Of a stretch of DNA of 17,145 nucleotides, positions 14,906-17,145 are shown piece by piece. The position numbers and the translations under genes are program-made. The notes beneath the pieces are model-generated. The model ran no database searches, was not told the DNA's origin, and saw nothing but the letters and a program-made list of their open reading frames with translations. The stretch comes from a bacterium. Its GTDB lineage: Bacteria > Eremiobacterota > Eremiobacteria > Baltobacterales > Baltobacteraceae. Within the stretch, counting starts at the first letter, position 1; each line of letters begins with the position of its first letter. Location of the stretch: NCBI GenBank assembly GCA_021784715.1, contig JAJYHP010000112.1, positions 2,636 to 19,780 of the forward strand. Reading direction: 5' to 3'.

Positions 14906-15063
14906 AACGACCACTTCTTCATTACATCATCATTTACTGCGGTGAATCGATTGGGAGAGATATCGCGCAGCGTAAAGCGGTTCGGCGTTGACCAAAGGGC
15001 ACCCGATGCACCAGGTTGACCGGCGCTGCAGGGATCGATTTGCGACGCTTCCGAGGAATCCAT
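14902..15063 (-). CDS. Possible small ORF or gene remnant before the unknown pair
   Basis: A 53-codon reading frame from ATG 15063 (GGGA five bases upstream) to TGA 14902-14904. It ends in a protein-like stretch, TPNRFTLRDISPNRFTAVND then VMKKWSL, with PNRFT occurring twice ten residues apart. Its stop overlaps the likely start of the next gene as ATGA, which supports translation. It may also be the C-terminal remnant of a longer gene. It is divergent from the second CPBP gene, with 59 nt between the two starts, so promoters must lie there. Confidence 0.35.
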   Translation of the reverse strand: MDSSEASQIDPCSAGQPGASGALWSTPNRFTLRDISPNRFTAVNDDVMKKWSL

Positions 15064-15122
15064 GGAATCCCAGGGCACGAAGCCCGAAGGCGCAGCCTAT
15101 TGGGAATGGAATCTTCGGATCG

Positions 15123-15827
15123 ATGGAACTAAGTGAGGGATTGCGGAACGACGTATCTACGTCTCCCCCGGTGAGTTCGGCGATTCTCGGCGTCGACGAT
15201 CGCAGGGCATGGATCGATGCCGTGTCGCTCTTTGCCTTTTTTCTTTTCTTGAACGTCGTTGGGAACGCTACCTATCGGTTCGAAGCGCGAGTGCCCTGGC
15301 TTCAGCTCGGACAAGCAGTTCTCATTCTGCTCGTAACCTTAGCGGCCGTCGCAATCCAGCGAGGCCGTGGACGTCCGTTCTTTGCAATCGGGAGCCTTTG
15401 GATTGCATTCCGCGGCATTTGGTGGCTGTGGTCGATCGCTCTTGCTATCGCGCTCGTTACTGCCGGTACACAAGGGATGTTCGCGAGCCATTCGACACTT
15501 TGGTATTTGTGGTTAGCGACCGGTGTCGCCGTTGCGCCTCTTACCGAAGAACTCGTTTTTCGCGGGGCGATTCAAACATCCATCAACAGCACTTCGCTCG
15601 GAACGCGTACTTTTTTATCGTTTCGCTTGGGCACGTTGATTTCTGCCATGCTTTTTTCGTGCTCGCATTTTCTGCTGCTGCTAGACGGTGTCGCGATGTC
15701 GCGCGTGCTCTTCGAAGTACTCTCCGCCCTTCCACTCGCGCTCGTGACCGGCTACATTTACCAGCGCACGTCGAACCTATGGTACGGCATCATCCTCCAT
15801 GCATTGGGCAATCTCGGAGGCGCTTAA
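15123..15827 (+). CDS. CPBP family intramembrane metalloprotease (second copy)
   Basis: A 234-residue protein from ATG 15123, with hydrophobic helices and the CPBP motifs: E142-E143 with R147 (LTEELVFRGAI), H182 (FSCSHFLLL) and H226 with N230 (IILHALGN). The Asn in the last motif is common in this family, while the 12213-13130 copy has Asp. The two proteins differ in length and have little obvious similarity outside the motifs, so they are not a recent duplication. The reading frame is open further upstream to 14988, but that part is Arg/Pro-rich with no hydrophobic character and overlaps the divergent small ORF, so I start at 15123. The ribosome-binding site is weak. It probably acts in the membrane on an unknown peptide. 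Confidence 0.87.
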   Translation: MELSEGLRNDVSTSPPVSSAILGVDDRRAWIDAVSLFAFFLFLNVVGNATYRFEARVPWLQLGQAVLILLVTLAAVAIQRGRGRPFFAIGSLWIAFRGIWWLWSIALAIALVTAGTQGMFASHSTLWYLWLATGVAVAPLTEELVFRGAIQTSINSTSLGTRTFLSFRLGTLISAMLFSCSHFLLLLDGVAMSRVLFEVLSALPLALVTGYIYQRTSNLWYGIILHALGNLGGA

Positions 15828-15963
15828 CAACAGCTACGGGAGTAGCCCGCGAATGTCGACCAGGACACGCACTCCGTTGGTATGTCGCAACACAGCGGTT
15901 GGCACCGAGTAATCGCGAAGGTCGTCCACGGCTGCCGTCGTCGGCAACCGCATGACAACCGAC

Positions 15964-16866
15964 CTAGGACGCAGCATCGCTGTTAAATGTGTCGTGTAGA
16001 AACTGCCCGATTTCTTTCCACGCCCGCTCGCGCGCGTCCCGATTAGCCACCGTATTCCCTCCATGGCGAAGAGTGAACGGCCCAAGCCGCGTCTCCAGCC
16101 CCGGCCAATCTGGCGAGGAAACTAAAAACAAGTGCCCAGCATGGTCGAACTTGAGATGACGGTCGGCATACGGGTGAACATGCTCTCGCAAATACGTTTC
16201 TGCGAATTCGCATTGCATCTCCGAGTTCCAAATACCGTCATCGCCGGCGCTCAGAAAGAGAACCGGCCCACGAATACGTTCGAGCGCGAACAACGTTGGC
16301 CTAATGCGATCGCGATGGCGTCGCACCGCATGGTCGTAGCCGCCGCGCAAATCGACCGGGCGCCGCATTAGAAATCCGGCCGCAAAGCTCGCCCCCATTT
16401 TCCAGGTGTATGGGACGAACGGGACTGGTTTCCCACCAATCGTCCAGGACGACTGGGGGGCACCACCTCCCGTTCGGATTCCCTGCCACGCAAAGGGGCT
16501 TGGGACAACGGCGATCACAGCGCGAATTTGAGGGTAGTGCGATGCGGCGAGCAAGCACAACTCTCCGCCTTTTGAAATTCCGAATATTGCAATACGCTTT
16601 CCATCAACGTCGGAGCGTGCCGTAAGAGCTTCGATTGCAAGGCCAACGCGCTCGACCGGGATCTCAACGAGCTCGCCCGGGAGACCCTGGTACCGAAAAT
16701 ACGGCAACGTTGCCGCTAAATACCCTAGTTCAGCGAAGCGCGGCGCGAGCCGCGCCATCTTGTCACCACCCTCGGAACCGCCGATGAGGATGACCGCGGG
16801 ATGCGGCCCAGCGCCCTGCGGCGAGACGAGCGTCCCTATCACTGTGGTCGTCATTTCAACCGACAC
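15964..16866 (-). CDS. Alpha/beta hydrolase, BAAT C-terminal/dienelactone-hydrolase type
   Basis: A 300-residue soluble hydrolase without a signal peptide. It shows an oxyanion-type loop (ILIGGSEGG, residues 26-34), the nucleophile elbow GISKGGE with S98, an acidic residue in SAGDDGIWNS (D209 or D210) and a catalytic His in KFDHAGHLF (H242 or H245). The GISKGGE plus DDGIW pattern is that of the bile-acid-CoA:amino-acid N-acyltransferase C-terminal domain family, whose bacterial members are thioesterases or esterases of unknown substrate. The start may be GTG 16866 or ATG 16854; neither has a clear ribosome-binding site, and the AGGAGG at about 16890 is too far away. It lies 66 nt downstream of the IS3 transposase end on the same strand, so transcription from the IS could reach it. 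Confidence 0.88.
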   Translation of the reverse strand: MSVEMTTTVIGTLVSPQGAGPHPAVILIGGSEGGDKMARLAPRFAELGYLAATLPYFRYQGLPGELVEIPVERVGLAIEALTARSDVDGKRIAIFGISKGGELCLLAASHYPQIRAVIAVVPSPFAWQGIRTGGGAPQSSWTIGGKPVPFVPYTWKMGASFAAGFLMRRPVDLRGGYDHAVRRHRDRIRPTLFALERIRGPVLFLSAGDDGIWNSEMQCEFAETYLREHVHPYADRHLKFDHAGHLFLVSSPDWPGLETRLGPFTLRHGGNTVANRDARERAWKEIGQFLHDTFNSDAAS

Positions 16867-16900
16867 TTTAGGTAACCGATTTTTTTTCGCCTCCTGGATA

Positions 16901-16921
16901 CGAGAGGTAGCCTCGTTTTTT
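16901..16921 (+). terminator. Small hairpin followed by T6
   Basis: CGAG (16901-16904) pairs with CTCG (16912-16915), followed by six T. It has the form of a weak plus-strand terminator, but no plus-strand gene precedes it, so it may only be part of the IS end region. Confidence 0.2.
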
Positions 16922-16932
16922 CGAGCTGAAAA

Positions 16933-17145
16933 TCACGCGCCGATAAGTGGTGTCTCCGCAAGTAAGACCGCTCGAGCGGCGGCCAGTGTGGTGAAGTATG
17001 CCGCGTCCGGCGTTCGGCCGTCAAGCGCCGAGTGTGGGCGGGCGCCGTTGTAGAACGTGATGTACTTGCCGATGCCGGCGCGCGCTTGCGAACCCGATTC
17101 GTACGCGTGCAGATACACCTCCTCGTATTTGATGCTTCGCCAGAA
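16933..17145 (-). CDS. IS3-family transposase OrfB, C-terminal part (5' end outside window)
   Basis: The minus strand is open from the window edge (FWRSIKYEEVYLHAYESG) to TGA 16933-16935. The segments WRSIKYEEVYLHA, FYNGARPHSALDGRTP and DAAYF are the hallmark end of the integrase core of IS3-family transposases. The catalytic DDE residues lie further upstream, outside the window, so integrity of the enzyme cannot be judged. The normal C terminus is present. The IS terminal inverted repeat should lie in the 66 bp between this stop and the hydrolase start, but I could not define it without the other end. Confidence 0.9.
   Translation of the reverse strand, partial: FWRSIKYEEVYLHAYESGSQARAGIGKYITFYNGARPHSALDGRTPDAAYFTTLAAARAVLLAETPLIGA

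Larger units (their letters stand above)
16867..17145 (-). mobile_element. IS3-family insertion sequence, right-end portion
   Basis: It contains the transposase 3' end plus the short stretch to the hydrolase gene. The exact IS boundary is unknown; the left end of this feature is an upper limit. A run of eight T (16880-16887) and a small hairpin lie in the possible end region. Confidence 0.55.

Noticed and set aside
14988..15122. A 45-residue N-terminal extension of the second CPBP protein
   Set aside because: It is Arg/Pro-rich without hydrophobic character, and it covers the divergent control region.
15834..16085. A minus-strand 83-codon frame overlapping the end of the hydrolase gene
   Set aside because: It overlaps hydrolase codons in another frame. 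A 39-codon part (15834-15953) has a passable AGGT upstream but no recognisable content.
1..17145. CRISPR arrays, tRNA or rRNA genes
   Set aside because: No regularly spaced repeats, cloverleaf-like segments or rRNA-like sequence were noticed.

Overview
The window is 17.1 kb of a bacterial chromosome. Its first ~9.8 kb is G+C-rich and tightly packed, with many start/stop overlaps (ATGA, GTGA, TTGA) and several GTG or TTG starts. The organism is a diderm, because an RND pump and a TolC-type channel are encoded together. A heme-copper oxidoreductase with a CuA subunit implies a respiratory chain using cytochrome c or a cupredoxin. The overall style would fit a poorly cultured lineage such as Eremiobacterota/WPS-2, but that is a guess; nothing here proves the phylum.

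Layout. (1) Positions 2-2942: 3' part of an RND permease gene with an unusual soluble C-terminal tail, then a TolC-like outer-membrane channel, overlapping by 8 nt. (2) 2987-3946: a regulator fusing an N-terminal DUF2249 domain to a Crp/Fnr core. (3) 6334-3943, minus strand: a three-gene operon encoding CuA subunit II, a B-family (ba3-like) heme-copper subunit I, and a small His-bearing membrane protein. Subunit I has Asn where oxygen reductases of this type carry the cross-linked active-site Tyr, and the K-channel positions look hydrophobic. I read it as a candidate nitric oxide reductase of the heme-copper superfamily, with the DUF2249-Crp protein as its likely regulator. (4) 6444-9306, plus strand: a rhodanese, an unknown Ala-rich protein, a [4Fe-4S] APS reductase (CysH) and a secreted Asp-box propeller. 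The last three are chained by 4-nt overlaps. A single-pass membrane protein (9371-9802) follows, and facing it is what looks like a decayed relative (9786-10112).

(5) 11910-10133, minus strand: a visibly A+T-richer three-gene cluster (TM2-domain protein, four-helix membrane protein, lipoprotein). (6) 12213-13130: a CPBP intramembrane protease whose leader can form a strong stem including the G-run at the ribosome-binding position. (7) 15063-13222, minus strand: a probable small ORF and two unrecognised proteins. (8) 15123-15827: a second CPBP protease. (9) 16866-15964, minus strand: a BAAT/dienelactone-type hydrolase, directly downstream of an IS3-family transposase 3' end that runs off the window.

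The left half is a respiratory, sulfur and efflux region with ordinary codon use. The right half (from ~9.8 kb) looks accessory: lower G+C in places, unknown exported and membrane proteins, a pseudogene, two CPBP proteases and an IS element. No tRNA, rRNA, CRISPR array or phage genes were seen.
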